From positions 1-64,000 of the forward strand of contig NZ_VOHJ01000003.1 in the NCBI RefSeq assembly GCF_007923255.1: DNA of 64,000 bases, given 5' to 3'. Of the stretch, positions 1-9,721 are shown one piece after another. The position numbers were made by a program, and so were the translations under genes. The notes below the pieces were generated by a model. That model made no database searches. It was not told the DNA's origin and worked only from the letters and a program-made list of their open reading frames with translations. The first letter of the stretch is position 1. Each line of letters starts with the position of its first letter. This DNA comes from Vulcaniibacterium thermophilum (GTDB taxonomy: Bacteria; Pseudomonadota; Gammaproteobacteria; Xanthomonadales; Xanthomonadaceae).

Positions 1-729
1 CAGCCGCTGCCGCCGCGCGGCCTGCTGCTGCGCGCCGAGGCGCTGGCCGCGCTCAACCGCGCGGGCGAGGCCTACGGCCTGCTCGGCGCGCTGCGGCAGG
101 CGGGCGTCGTGCCGGCGGCGCGGCTGGCCGGACTGGAAGCGCGCTGGGCCGAGGCCGCGCTGCGCCAGGCGCGCGACGCCAACGAACTGGCCGACCGCTG
201 GGACACGCTGCCCAAACCGCTGAGGACCGACGCCGCGATCGTCGCCGCCTACGCCGAACGCGCCGCCGCGCTGCGCTGGGACGAGGCGGCCGCGCGCGCC
301 ATCGAGGAGGCGCTGGAGGCGAACTGGGACGAGCGCCTGGCCGGCCTCTACGGCCGCCTGGCGATCGGCCGCCTGGAGGAGCGCCGCGCGCGCGCCGAAG
401 CCTGGCTCGGCGCGCACCCGGCCAGCCCGATGCTGCTGCTGACGCTGGCCCGCCTGGCCCGCGCCCAGGCCCACTGGCCGCAGGCGGAACGCTACCTGCA
501 CCGCGCGCTCGCGCAGGGCGCCGGCAGCGAGGCCTGGGAGGAGCTCGGCCACGGCTACGCGCAGGTGGGCGACGAGACCCGCGCGCGCCTGAGCTATCTC
601 AACGCGCTGCGCGCCGCGCGCGGCGAGGCGGTCAGCGAACTGCCCGGCCGCGACCTGCGCCAGCGCATCTTCGACGAAGCCGCGATCGAGGAACGCGACG
701 AACACGGCCTGCCGCGCCTGCGCGGCTGA
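1..729 (+). CDS. hemY: HemY-like TPR protein, C-terminal part
   Basis: The reading frame is open from base 1, so the 5' end lies outside the window and about 242 C-terminal residues are visible. It is Ala/Leu/Arg-rich helical-repeat sequence, with tetratricopeptide-like helices around 'ASPMLLLTLARLARAQ' and 'AWEELGHGYAQVGD'. This matches the C-terminal half of HemY, the inner-membrane TPR protein encoded downstream of hemX in the gammaproteobacterial hem cluster. HemY is linked to late heme synthesis, but its exact role is not settled. The N-terminal membrane anchor expected for the family is off-window. Another TPR protein remains possible because the diagnostic N-terminus is missing. Confidence 0.75.
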   Translation, partial: QPLPPRGLLLRAEALAALNRAGEAYGLLGALRQAGVVPAARLAGLEARWAEAALRQARDANELADRWDTLPKPLRTDAAIVAAYAERAAALRWDEAAARAIEEALEANWDERLAGLYGRLAIGRLEERRARAEAWLGAHPASPMLLLTLARLARAQAHWPQAERYLHRALAQGAGSEAWEELGHGYAQVGDETRARLSYLNALRAARGEAVSELPGRDLRQRIFDEAAIEERDEHGLPRLRG

Positions 730-816
730 GCCTCACGCCGGCGCGGGGGCGTGTGCCGAAGCGCGTTCTGGCAGGATGCGAGCGCATCGAGCGCAGGATT
801 GCGGAGCAAGGAGGCG

Positions 817-1407
817 ATGAAACGAGGACTCGGAATACTGCTGATCGCGCTCCTCGCAGCCGGCTGCCGGCGGCTGCCCGAGGCCGAAGCGCTGCCGGTG
901 GTGCGGCCGTTTCCGCTGCGGCAGGGCCACACCACGCGCGTCGAGTTCCAGATCGAGGAACTGCGCCGCGGCTACGGCGAGACGCTGCTGATCGGATTGC
1001 GGGCGCCCGACCCACCGGGCGACGTCGACGCCTCCGACGATGAGGCGGAAGCGCGTTTCGACTCGATCCGGCTGCGGCTTCGGCTGTGGCGTCACGCGCC
1101 GGAAGGCTGGCATCCGGTGCGGCTGACGCAGAACGTGGATTCTGCTCTCGATCCCGGATGGCGCACCGTCGCCCTAGAGGAGGGCCTCACCGTTGGCGCG
1201 CAGCGGGCGACCGTGGACCGGCTTGCATTCGAGGCCAAAGGACTGCCGGCCGATCCGGCCGACTGCTACACCGTCAGCTACAGTGAACTGGTGATGCCGA
1301 CGGCCGGCGTGTATCGCCTCGAAGCCACGCTGCTCGACCGGGGGCGCGCTCCAGCCACAGGCTGGCCGGTCGAGCTGGTGGTGACCCACCCGCTGCCGGC
1401 GAAGTAA
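817..1407 (+). CDS. Periplasmic lipoprotein, probable immunity protein for the next gene
   Basis: A 196-residue protein. I chose the ATG at 817 because AAGGAG lies just upstream and because it places a lipoprotein signal at the N-terminus (MKRGLGILLIALLAAGC, lipobox Cys17). The mature part looks like a beta-rich globular domain and has no transmembrane segment. It lies 10 bp upstream of a putative type IV secretion effector on the same strand. In Xanthomonadales, immunity proteins against such effectors are typically lipoproteins encoded directly upstream of the effector. I infer that it sits in the periplasm and neutralises the effector at 1418-2401. Base composition is less GC-extreme than in neighbouring genes, consistent with recent transfer. 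I do not recognise the fold from sequence. Confidence 0.6.
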   Translation: MKRGLGILLIALLAAGCRRLPEAEALPVVRPFPLRQGHTTRVEFQIEELRRGYGETLLIGLRAPDPPGDVDASDDEAEARFDSIRLRLRLWRHAPEGWHPVRLTQNVDSALDPGWRTVALEEGLTVGAQRATVDRLAFEAKGLPADPADCYTVSYSELVMPTAGVYRLEATLLDRGRAPATGWPVELVVTHPLPAK

Positions 1408-1417
1408 GGATCGAATC

Positions 1418-2401
1418 ATGGATCGATACACCGTCACCATCCGGATCGCGGCTCCGGGCACGCCCTTGCAGACCGGGGAGCGTTCGCTTCCGGGTCATAT
1501 GTATGTCGTGCTCAGCGACGGAAGCAAGAGCATCAGTTTCGGAATGGCGCCGAGCGATGGCAAACCGTGGGGCCCCGCCGAGGTAAGCGATCGCGACTGG
1601 CAAAACTACACGCATGCGTTTTATGAGCGCACGCTCCAGATCACGCCCGAACAGTACCGAGCGATGAGGTCGTTCGGCCGGCGCGCCTTGGACGGCCAGG
1701 AGCCGCGGTTCCGCAGCTATGGCCTGCTGCACAACAGTTGCGTCGATTTCGCCTGGGCGGTGCTGCACGCCGGCGGCCTGCATCCGCGCTTCCGGTTGGG
1801 CGCGCACGGGACCGGCTGGATTCCCGACCCCACCGGCCGCCCGAGCCTGGACTTCGACGGCACGCTCAAGCCGGTCGACAACATCGAGGCCATCCGCTCG
1901 ATCCCCGCGCCGTTCCCGCACAGTCCGCTGAACCGCGAGCTGCAGCGCGAGCCGCCACGCACGGCGAATCCGTTCCATTGGCTGCTCAGCGACGCGGTGC
2001 CGGCGCGCTACCGCCCGCTCTGCCATGACTGCGTGGAAGGCGTGCAACGCCTCGATGCCGGACTGGGTCGCGCGCCGGATGCGGCCAGCGCCCGCCTGGC
2101 CGGAAGCGTCGCGGTTCTGGCGGCGCAGCACGGCCTTCAGCGGGTGGATGCGGTGCTGCTGAGTACCGACACGGCGCAGGCGCGGGCAGGCGAGAGGGTG
2201 TTCGCGGTGGGGGGCGACCCGCAGCACCCCGGCCATCTGCGCGCGGGGATGCGGACCGCGGAAGCGGTGAGCGTCCCGGTGGAAACGTCGGTCGCGCGGT
2301 TGCAGGCGATGCTGCGCGAGCCGCTCGCGACGGAGGCCGAGCGCACGCTGGACATCGCGGCGGCGGTCGCGGCACCGCGCATGGCGCGGATGCCGGCCTG
2401 A
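1418..2401 (+). CDS. Putative X-T4SS antibacterial effector: Cys/His hydrolase-like domain plus XVIPCD
   Basis: A 327-residue protein with no signal peptide or transmembrane segment. Residues about 1-125 contain a conserved-looking His (PGHMYVV, His27), then an Asn-Ser-Cys motif (LLHNSCVDFAW, Cys108). His-before-Cys order suggests a circularly permuted NlpC/P60 or papain-like hydrolase, which could cut peptidoglycan. Residues about 194-295 resemble the XVIPCD domain that directs effectors to VirD4 of the Xanthomonadales bacterial-killing T4SS: GVQRLDAGLGR, then HGLQRVDAVLLS, then ARAGERVFAVGGDPQHPGHLRA, then a VPVETS segment. The C-terminus is Ala-rich. No virB/virD genes are in the window, so this is an orphan effector locus. 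It is convergent with the ABC ATPase gene with no intergenic base between stop codons. The secretion domain is supported by pattern; the catalytic assignment is inference. Confidence 0.72.
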   Translation: MDRYTVTIRIAAPGTPLQTGERSLPGHMYVVLSDGSKSISFGMAPSDGKPWGPAEVSDRDWQNYTHAFYERTLQITPEQYRAMRSFGRRALDGQEPRFRSYGLLHNSCVDFAWAVLHAGGLHPRFRLGAHGTGWIPDPTGRPSLDFDGTLKPVDNIEAIRSIPAPFPHSPLNRELQREPPRTANPFHWLLSDAVPARYRPLCHDCVEGVQRLDAGLGRAPDAASARLAGSVAVLAAQHGLQRVDAVLLSTDTAQARAGERVFAVGGDPQHPGHLRAGMRTAEAVSVPVETSVARLQAMLREPLATEAERTLDIAAAVAAPRMARMPA

Positions 2402-3963
<1,562 letters not shown>

Positions 3964-3967
<4 letters not shown>

Positions 3968-4797
3968 GCCGCTTCCGTCCCGCGCAGGCGTACGTCCAGC
4001 GCATCGCGCAGCGCGTCGCCGAGGAACTGGAACGCCGCCAGCGTCGCCACCAGCAGACCGGCCGGGAACAGCAGCGTCCACGGCGCCGAATCGAGCTCCT
4101 GCACGCCCTCCGCGAGCAGCGTGCCCAGACTCGCCGAGGGCTCGTCCACGCCAAGTCCGAGGAAGCCGAGGAAACTCTCCACCAGGATCGCCTGCGGGAG
4201 GATCAGGCCGAGGTACACCACCGCCAGCGGCAGCAGGTTGGGCAGCACATGCCAGCGCAGCCGCTGCGCGAACGTCGCGCCCGCCGCGGTCGCCGCCAGC
4301 AGGAACGGCGCCTCGCGCAGCCGCGCCGCCTCCGCCCGCATCGCCCGCGCCAGATCGATCCAGACGTAGCCGCCGATCGCGCCGAGCAGCAACGCGAGCG
4401 AGCGCTCGAACAGCGTCAGCAGCAGGATCACCACCAGCAGGAACGGGATCGCGCTGAGCACGTCAAGCAGGCGCACCATCGCGCGTTCGACGCGCCCGCC
4501 CGCCAGCCCCGCGATCGCGCCGTAGGCAAGGCCCACGCCGAGCGCGATCGCGCTCGCCAGCAGGCCGACCGCGAGCGAGAGCCGCCCGCCGGCCAGCGTG
4601 CGCGCGAACACGTCGCGACCGATCGCGTCGGTGCCGAACCAGTGCCCCGCGGCGCCGGGCCCCACCGACGGCGCGTTCCAGTCCGGCGTATGCGGGTCGA
4701 ACCGCGTCAGCAGCGGCCCGAGCCAGCACAGCGCGACCAGCGCCGCCAGCAGCAGCAGGCAGACACGGACGGAAAGCGGAAGCGGACGCCACGACAT
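3964..4797 (-). CDS. OppC/DppC-type ABC transporter permease
   Basis: A 277-residue inner-membrane permease. An N-terminal anchor helix (VCLLLLAALVALCWLG) is followed by the OppC-type periplasmic motif HWFGTDAIGRDVFART, then about five membrane helices and the EAA-type coupling loop near 'LREAPFLLAATAAGATFAQRLRWHVLPNLLP'. The ATG at 4797 is chosen because upstream in-frame sequence is repeat DNA. It overlaps the ATPase gene by four bases. OppC-type permeases normally pair with an OppB partner; none lies upstream, where a tandem repeat array and speA occur. The partner is either encoded elsewhere or lost. Confidence 0.85.
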
Positions 4798-4850
4798 TCG
4801 ATGCGCATCGTAGCCGGTGGTTGCGCGGGGCGTGAGCGAAGTCGGCGTCT

Positions 4851-5209
4851 GTACGCACGCGCGCAACCGAAGCGACGGCGGGACGAGTCCCGCCCTACAC
4901 CGCCTCGTCGGTTGGGCTGAGCCGAAGGCGAAGCCCAACGTCCCGATGACACGAGTCGGTGGCGATGCGACATCGGGCTTCGCTGCGCTCGGCCCGACAT
5001 GCGGGCGGTACGCACGCGCAACCGAAGCGGCGGCGGGACAAGTCCCGCCCTACACCGCCTCGTCGGTTGGGCTGAGCCGAAGGCGAAGCCCAACGTCCCG
5101 ATGACACGAGTCGGTGGCGATGCCACATCGGGCTTCGCTGCGCTCGACCCGACATGCGGGCTGTACGCACGCGCGCACCCGAAGCAACGGCGGGACAAGT
5201 CCCGCCTTA
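4851..5209. repeat. Tandem ~156-bp repeat, about 2.3 copies, with nested hairpins
   Basis: This accounts for most of the 409-bp gap between oppC-like and speA. Units begin at 4851, 5008 and 5163 (GTACGCACGCGC...), giving periods of 157 and 155 bp. Each full unit contains a GGCGGGAC-AGTCCCGCC hairpin and the palindrome GTTGGGCT...AGCCCAAC (4911-4939 and 5066-5094). The third partial unit runs into the speA stop codon (TTA at 5207-5209 on the + strand). The same palindrome recurs at 12940-13030. It may act as a transcription barrier between speA and the ABC genes; no ORF in it looks coding. Confidence 0.85.
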
Positions 5210-7096
5210 CGCCAGCGGCTCCTCGCCCAGGTAGGTGTAGCCGGTGAGGCCGGCCTCGAGCGCGGCGGCGATGCGTTCCGATTCCTCCGCCGGCAGGTTC
5301 GCCGCCTCCACCTTGGCGCGGTAGGCCGCGCGCAGGTCGGCCAGGCGGTAGCCGACGTAGTCGAGCATGACGTCGGTGGTGTCGCCGCGGCGCTGCTGCG
5401 CCAGGCGGTAGCCGTCGCCGTCGACGCGCACTTCGACCGCGTCGGTGTCGCCGAACAGGTTGTGGATGTCGCCCAGCACTTCCTGGTACGCGCCGACCAG
5501 AAAGAAGCCGATGCGGTAACTCTCGCCCGGACGGATCGAGTGCAGCGGCAGCGAGGTGTCCAGCTCCTCGCTCTCGACATAGGTGTCGATGCGGCCGTCG
5601 GAGTCGCAGGTCAGGTCGGCGATCACGCCGCGGCGGTCGGGCGCCTCGTCGAGGCGTTCGATCGGCACGATCGGGAACACCTGGTCGATCGCCCACACAT
5701 CCGGCAGCGATTCGAACACGCTGAAGTTGACGAAATACTTGTCGACCAGCCGCTCGTTGAGCTCGTCGAGCAGATCGCGGTGGCTCTTCTCGTCGTAGGT
5801 GAGGCGCTGCCGCACGGCGTGCGCGATCGCATAGAACAGATCATCCAGCCGCGCGCGCTGCAGCAGATCCAGTTGCCCCAGGGCGTAGCCGGCGATGCCC
5901 TCGCTGTGGAAATGCTGCGCCTCGTGGAACAGCTCCACCGCCGGCCGCGAAGGCAGTTCGGCGTGGATCTCGCGCAGATGCCGGATCACCGCCGGCTCGT
6001 CGGCCTGCTCCGGCGGCACGCGGCCTTCCGGCGCGCGTTCGACTTCCGACACGTTGGCGATCAGCACCGCGTGGTGCGCGGTCATCGCGCGCCCGCACTC
6101 GGTGACGATGCGCGGCGGCGTCAGCCCATGCGCCTGGCAGGCGTCGGCCAGCGGCTGCACGATGCTGGAGGCGTACTGGCGCACGCCGTAGTTGATCGAG
6201 CAGAAGCTGCGCGAGCGGGTGCCCTCGTAGTCGATGCCGAGCCCGCCGCCGACGTCCATGTAGCGGATGCGCGCGCCCAGCCGCGACAGCTCGACCAGAT
6301 AGCGCGTGGCTTCGCGCATGCCGCCGGCGATGTCGCGCACGTTGGAGATCTGCGAGCCCATGTGGAAGTGCAGCAGGTTGAGCGTGTCCTCGAGGCCCGC
6401 CTCGCAGAGCTGCTTCCACAGATCCAGCACCTGGCGCGGCGAGAGCCCGAACTTGGCCTTGTCGCCGCCGCTGTTCTGCCACTTGCCGGCGCCGAGCGTC
6501 GCCAGCCGCATGCGCACGCCGAGCCCGGGGCGCACGCCGAGCGCGCGCGATTCCTCGATCACCAGCGCAAGCTCGCTGAGCTTCTCGACCACGATGTGCA
6601 CGTCCATGCCGAGCTTGCGGCCGATCAGCGCCAGCCGGACGTATTCGCGATCCTTGTAGCCGTTGCAGACGATCAGCCCGCCCGGCCGCGACAGCGCCAG
6701 CACCGCCATCAGCTCCGGCTTGCTGCCGGCTTCGAGGCCGAAGCCCTCGCCGGCGTGCGCGGCCAGCGTGCCGGCCACGCCGGCGTGCTGGTTCACCTTG
6801 ATCGGATACACCGCGGTGTAGCCGCCGGCATAGTCCCACTCCTGCATCGCCCAGGCGAACGCGCCCTGCAGCGTGCGCAGGCGGTCGCCCAGGATGTCCG
6901 GAAAGCGCAGCAGCAGCGGCAGCTTGGCGCCCTGCGCGCGCGCGCGTTCGACCACCTCCGCCAGCGCGATGGCGGGGCCGTTGGCGCCGAGCGGGCGGGC
7001 GATCACGCGGCCTGCCGCGTCGAGGTCGTAATAGCCCTCCGACCAGTGCGGGATCGAGTACGTGCGGCGGGCCCGGTCGAGCGACCAGTCGGTCAT
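5207..7096 (-). CDS. speA: Biosynthetic arginine decarboxylase
   Basis: A 629-residue PLP enzyme that converts arginine to agmatine and CO2, the first step of the agmatine route to putrescine and spermidine. The length fits SpeA. The N-terminal alpha/beta barrel carries the PLP lysine in YPIKVNQH (Lys100), a GLEAGSKPEL segment and a GGGLGIDY phosphate-binding loop; a C-terminal CDSDGRID motif carries the substrate-site Asp. The ATG at 7096 gives MTDWSLDRARRTYS, the usual SpeA start; the in-frame upstream extension has no coding character. It is divergent from speE across about 110 bp. The TAA stop falls in a tandem repeat. Confidence 0.97.
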   Translation of the reverse strand: MTDWSLDRARRTYSIPHWSEGYYDLDAAGRVIARPLGANGPAIALAEVVERARAQGAKLPLLLRFPDILGDRLRTLQGAFAWAMQEWDYAGGYTAVYPIKVNQHAGVAGTLAAHAGEGFGLEAGSKPELMAVLALSRPGGLIVCNGYKDREYVRLALIGRKLGMDVHIVVEKLSELALVIEESRALGVRPGLGVRMRLATLGAGKWQNSGGDKAKFGLSPRQVLDLWKQLCEAGLEDTLNLLHFHMGSQISNVRDIAGGMREATRYLVELSRLGARIRYMDVGGGLGIDYEGTRSRSFCSINYGVRQYASSIVQPLADACQAHGLTPPRIVTECGRAMTAHHAVLIANVSEVERAPEGRVPPEQADEPAVIRHLREIHAELPSRPAVELFHEAQHFHSEGIAGYALGQLDLLQRARLDDLFYAIAHAVRQRLTYDEKSHRDLLDELNERLVDKYFVNFSVFESLPDVWAIDQVFPIVPIERLDEAPDRRGVIADLTCDSDGRIDTYVESEELDTSLPLHSIRPGESYRIGFFLVGAYQEVLGDIHNLFGDTDAVEVRVDGDGYRLAQQRRGDTTDVMLDYVGYRLADLRAAYRAKVEAANLPAEESERIAAALEAGLTGYTYLGEEPLA

Positions 7097-7167
7097 CGGC
7101 GTCAGTTCCGGCGGCGGGAAGGGGGTGCGCATTCTACGCCCCCACCCGTCGCGGCCGCAGGGTCCGC

Positions 7168-7173
7168 TACAAT
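7168..7173 (+). promoter_or_regulatory. Possible -10 element of speE
   Basis: TACAAT sits 33 bp before the speE ATG in the speA-speE divergent spacer, a good match to the sigma-70 -10 hexamer in very GC-rich surroundings. No convincing -35 hexamer is visible at the right distance. Confidence 0.35.
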
Positions 7174-7205
7174 CCGCGCCCCCTTCGCGCGCCCGCGGTG
7201 CCCCA

Positions 7206-8054
7206 ATGACCGACACCACCTGGCAGTACGAGAACTTCGAGCGCACCGGCTCGGCGATCGGCTATCGGATCGTGCGCAAGCTCGACGAGGTGCAGTCGCC
7301 GTTCCAGAAGATCGAGATCTTCGAGACCACCGACTGGGGCAACCTGATGCTGATCGACGGCGCGGTGATGCTCACCAGCCGCGACAACTTCCTCTACCAC
7401 GAGATGATGTCGCATCCGGCGCTGTTCACCCATCCCGATCCGAAGCACGTGGTCATCATCGGCGGCGGCGACTGCGGCACGCTGCGCGAGGTGCTCAAGC
7501 ACGAAGGCGTCGAACGCGCGGTGCAGTGCGACATCGACGAGCAGGTCACGCGCATGGCCGAGAAGTGGTTCCCCGAGCTGTGCGAGCGCAACACCGACCC
7601 GCGCGCGCAACTGCTGTTCGACGACGGCGTGGCGTACATGAGGAATTGCGCGCCGGGCAGCGTCGACATCGTCATCGTCGATTCGACCGACCCGGTCGGC
7701 CCGGCCGAAGGCCTGTTCAACCGCGCCTTCTACGAAAGCTGCTTCCGCGCGCTGAAGGACGACGGCATCCTCGTGCAGCAGTCGGAATCGCCGCTGGCGC
7801 TGCTCGACCTCATCCGCGAGATGCGCGACGAGATGGCCAAGGCCGGCTTCAGCGCGCTGCGCACCCTGCCGTTCCCGCAGCCGTGCTATCCGACCGGCTG
7901 GTGGAGCTGCACGATGGCGCGCAAGCGCGACGCGTTCGACTTCCGCGAGGACGCCGCGCGCGGCAAGCGCTTCCCGACGCTCTACTACAGCGCGGAGGTG
8001 CATCGCGGCGCGCTCGCGCTGCCGCCGTTCGTGGCCGAGGCGTTGCGCGCCTGA
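7206..8054 (+). CDS. speE: Spermidine synthase (polyamine aminopropyltransferase)
   Basis: A 282-residue enzyme that transfers an aminopropyl group from decarboxylated S-adenosylmethionine to putrescine. Visible motifs are YHEMMSHP (64-71), the nucleotide-binding loop GGGDCG (86-91), the acidic CDIDEQV segment and the catalytic-region DSTDPVGP (Asp159). The ATG at 7206 gives the typical N-terminus MTDTTWQYENF; an upstream in-frame start would overlap speA. It is divergent from speA, so one intergenic region controls both polyamine genes. Confidence 0.97.
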   Translation: MTDTTWQYENFERTGSAIGYRIVRKLDEVQSPFQKIEIFETTDWGNLMLIDGAVMLTSRDNFLYHEMMSHPALFTHPDPKHVVIIGGGDCGTLREVLKHEGVERAVQCDIDEQVTRMAEKWFPELCERNTDPRAQLLFDDGVAYMRNCAPGSVDIVIVDSTDPVGPAEGLFNRAFYESCFRALKDDGILVQQSESPLALLDLIREMRDEMAKAGFSALRTLPFPQPCYPTGWWSCTMARKRDAFDFREDAARGKRFPTLYYSAEVHRGALALPPFVAEALRA

Positions 8055-8074
8055 TCGCTGCGTGATCGTGCCCG

Positions 8075-8093
8075 CGCGCGCCCGAGGCGCGCG
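8075..8093 (+). terminator. GC-rich hairpin after speE
   Basis: CGCGCGCC, a CGA loop and GGCGCGCG form a perfect 8-bp stem 20 bp downstream of the speE stop. There is no T tract, so it is a weak or Rho-assisted terminator at best. Confidence 0.35.
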
Positions 8094-8287
8094 TGAGCGC
8101 ACCCCTACACGCGAACGCGCCGTCGTCCGTCTCCTCCGCTGGCACGCGCGCGCTCCACCCGGGCGCTGCGCACGCGCCGCCGTGCGCGTCTGCAACTTGT
8201 TGCGTCGCCGCGCAGCTTTTGCGGCGCGGCCGCGCCTGCCTGCCCGGGCGGGCACGCGTTCTCCCGCTCAGGGTCGCCTCCAGCCGA

Positions 8288-8302
8288 TGGCACGCGCCTT
8301 GC
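8288..8302 (+). promoter_or_regulatory. Sigma-54 (RpoN) -24/-12 promoter for the KGG array
   Basis: TGGCACG-N4-TTGC lies at 8288-8294 and 8299-8302, an exact match to the -24/-12 consensus with correct spacing. It is 122 bp upstream of the first KGG gene on the same strand, inside the 370-bp non-coding gap after speE, which otherwise holds only GC-rich hairpins. The predicted transcript would begin near 8314. Upstream space to about 8100 is enough for an enhancer-binding protein, but I cannot name a specific site. Confidence 0.7.
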
Positions 8303-8424
8303 GTGGTGCTGTGTCGCCGCGCATGGCGACCCTCGCAGCGAGCGCTGTCGCAAGGTCGCCTGCGGTGCCGGATGCAACCGCTTGCGTTGTGCCGGGTCAT
8401 CCACACCGCCACAGGAGGACATCC

Positions 8425-8769
8425 ATGGCACAGAACCAGAACCAGGGTCAGAACCAGGGCCAGAACCGCCAGCAGGGCGGCAGCGGCGACATGAGCGTGC
8501 GCGAGGCCGGCCAGATCGGCGGCGAGATCCGCAAGGAACAGCTCGGCCCGGAGGGCTACTCCGAACTGGGCCGTCAGGGCGTCGAAGCACTGCGCGAGCA
8601 GCGTGGCCCGGACGCGATGTCCGAGATCGGCAAGCAGGGCGGCGAAACCCGCAAGGAGCAGCTCGGGCCGGAAGGCTATTCCGAGCTCGGCAAGATGGGC
8701 GGCCAGCGCGTGAGCGAACTGGTCGAGAAGGGCAAACAGGCCGAAGGCGGTTCGGACAGCAACCGCTGA
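8425..8769 (+). CDS. KGG-repeat stress protein 1 (LEA group 1-like hydrophilin)
   Basis: A 114-residue, very hydrophilic protein rich in Gly, Gln, Glu and Lys, with no Cys or Trp. After a Gln/Asn-rich lead it has [12 protein letters not shown] and then repeats of about 20 residues built on [17 protein letters not shown]. These match the KGG family (bacterial general stress proteins such as GsiB) and plant Em/LEA group 1 proteins. One unit is divergent (GVEALREQRGPDAMSEIGKQ). The ATG at 8425 has AGGAGG eight bases upstream. It ends with GKQAEGG plus a short tail shared with its paralogues. The expected role is protection in desiccation or osmotic stress; that is family knowledge, not shown here. 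Confidence 0.85.
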   Translation: MAQNQNQGQNQGQNRQQGGSGDMSVREAGQIGGEIRKEQLGPEGYSELGRQGVEALREQRGPDAMSEIGKQGGETRKEQLGPEGYSELGKMGGQRVSELVEKGKQAEGGSDSNR

Positions 8770-8835
8770 GGGCGTGAAGCGCGGCCGTACCTGCGGCCGC
8801 GCCTGCCCGTCCAACGCCAACAGGAGAGCGAAGCC

Positions 8836-9042
8836 ATGACACGAGGCGTAGGCGGCCATTCGCCGGCCAACGTGCAGAAGTTCCTCAAGGGCGTGAGCTA
8901 CCCCGCCAGCAAGGACGATCTGCTGCGTCAGGCGCGCGACAACGAAGCGCCGGACGAGATCATCCGCACGATCGAGCAGTTCGACAGCGACGAGTACGGC
9001 GGGCCGCAGGACGTGATGAAGGCCTACGGCGACATCCAGTAG
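8836..9042 (+). CDS. DUF2795 domain protein
   Basis: A 68-residue protein that is almost entirely one DUF2795 domain: a short lead, then SPANVQKFLKGVSYPASKDD, then helices ending near DVMKAYGDIQ. AGGAGA lies upstream of the ATG. Function is unknown; DUF2795 proteins often occur with stress proteins. It lies between the first and second KGG genes on the same strand, so it is likely co-expressed from the sigma-54 promoter at 8288-8302. Confidence 0.8.
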   Translation: MTRGVGGHSPANVQKFLKGVSYPASKDDLLRQARDNEAPDEIIRTIEQFDSDEYGGPQDVMKAYGDIQ

Positions 9043-9159
9043 CCGCACGCCGGTTTCTTCCCGCGCACGAGGCGCGGTCCGCGCACGCACCGCGTGCGCC
9101 CTTGTCCGCTACCGGCGCACGACGTGCCGGGCGCGGATCCCGATTGGAGGTTTGGTTCC

Positions 9160-9378
9160 ATGGCGAACACCCGCAACGACGACAACGAGCGCAACCAGGG
9201 CAGCCGACAGGCGACCGGGCGCGACGAAGGCGACATGAGCGTGCGCGAAGCCGGCCAGATGGGCGGCGAGCGCGTGCGCGAGCTGGTCGAGGAAGGCAAG
9301 CGCGCCGAAGGCGGCGGCAGCAGCGGCAGCCGCGGCTCGTCCGGCGGCAGCGGCAGCGGCCGCGGCGACGATCGCTGA
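9160..9378 (+). CDS. KGG-type stress protein 2 (short paralogue without full repeats)
   Basis: A 72-residue hydrophilic protein with the shared lead [12 protein letters not shown] joined directly to the shared tail unit GGERVRELVEEGKRAEGG. The [14 protein letters not shown] repeats present in its paralogues are absent. It ends in a Ser/Gly-rich, probably disordered tail. The ATG at 9160 has TTGGAGG upstream and gives MANTRNDDNERN. It looks like a paralogue that lost or never gained the central repeats. Confidence 0.75.
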   Translation: MANTRNDDNERNQGSRQATGRDEGDMSVREAGQMGGERVRELVEEGKRAEGGGSSGSRGSSGGSGSGRGDDR

Positions 9379-9421
9379 GCCCCGCGCACCCACTTCCCGC
9401 TGATACCGACAGGAGGACTGC

Positions 9422-9679
9422 ATGGCACAGAACGACCGTAACCGCGGCGGCGACATGAGCGTGCGCGAGGCCGGCAAGATCGGCGGCGAGATCCGCAAGG
9501 AACAGCTCGGCCCCGAAGGCTACTCCGAGCTCGGCCGCAAAGGCGGCGAAGCCACCGCGGCCACGCACGGCAGCGAGTTCTACCAGGAGATCGGCCAGAA
9601 GGGCGGCGAGAAAGGCGGCCAGCGCGTCAGCGAGCTGATCGAGAAAGGCAAACAGGCCGAAGGCGGCGGCTCGCGCTGA
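9422..9679 (+). CDS. KGG-repeat stress protein 3
   Basis: An 85-residue hydrophilic protein: [10 protein letters not shown], then [12 protein letters not shown], one full [14 protein letters not shown] repeat, a variant unit ([18 protein letters not shown]) and the shared tail [24 protein letters not shown] precedes the ATG. The variant unit resembles common KGG-family repeats elsewhere, so this copy may be nearest the ancestral form. It is the third KGG gene of the array, 43 bp after its predecessor. Confidence 0.85.
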   Translation: MAQNDRNRGGDMSVREAGKIGGEIRKEQLGPEGYSELGRKGGEATAATHGSEFYQEIGQKGGEKGGQRVSELIEKGKQAEGGGSR

Positions 9680-9721
9680 GCCCCGCTTCTCCCGCTCCAT
9701 TCCCCACACAGGAGACATTCG

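Noticed and set aside
5114-8065. A 983-residue plus-strand frame opposite speA
   Set aside because: Arg/Ala/His-rich shadow of speA; no domain sense, and it is broken by well-supported genes on the other strand and in the speE frame.
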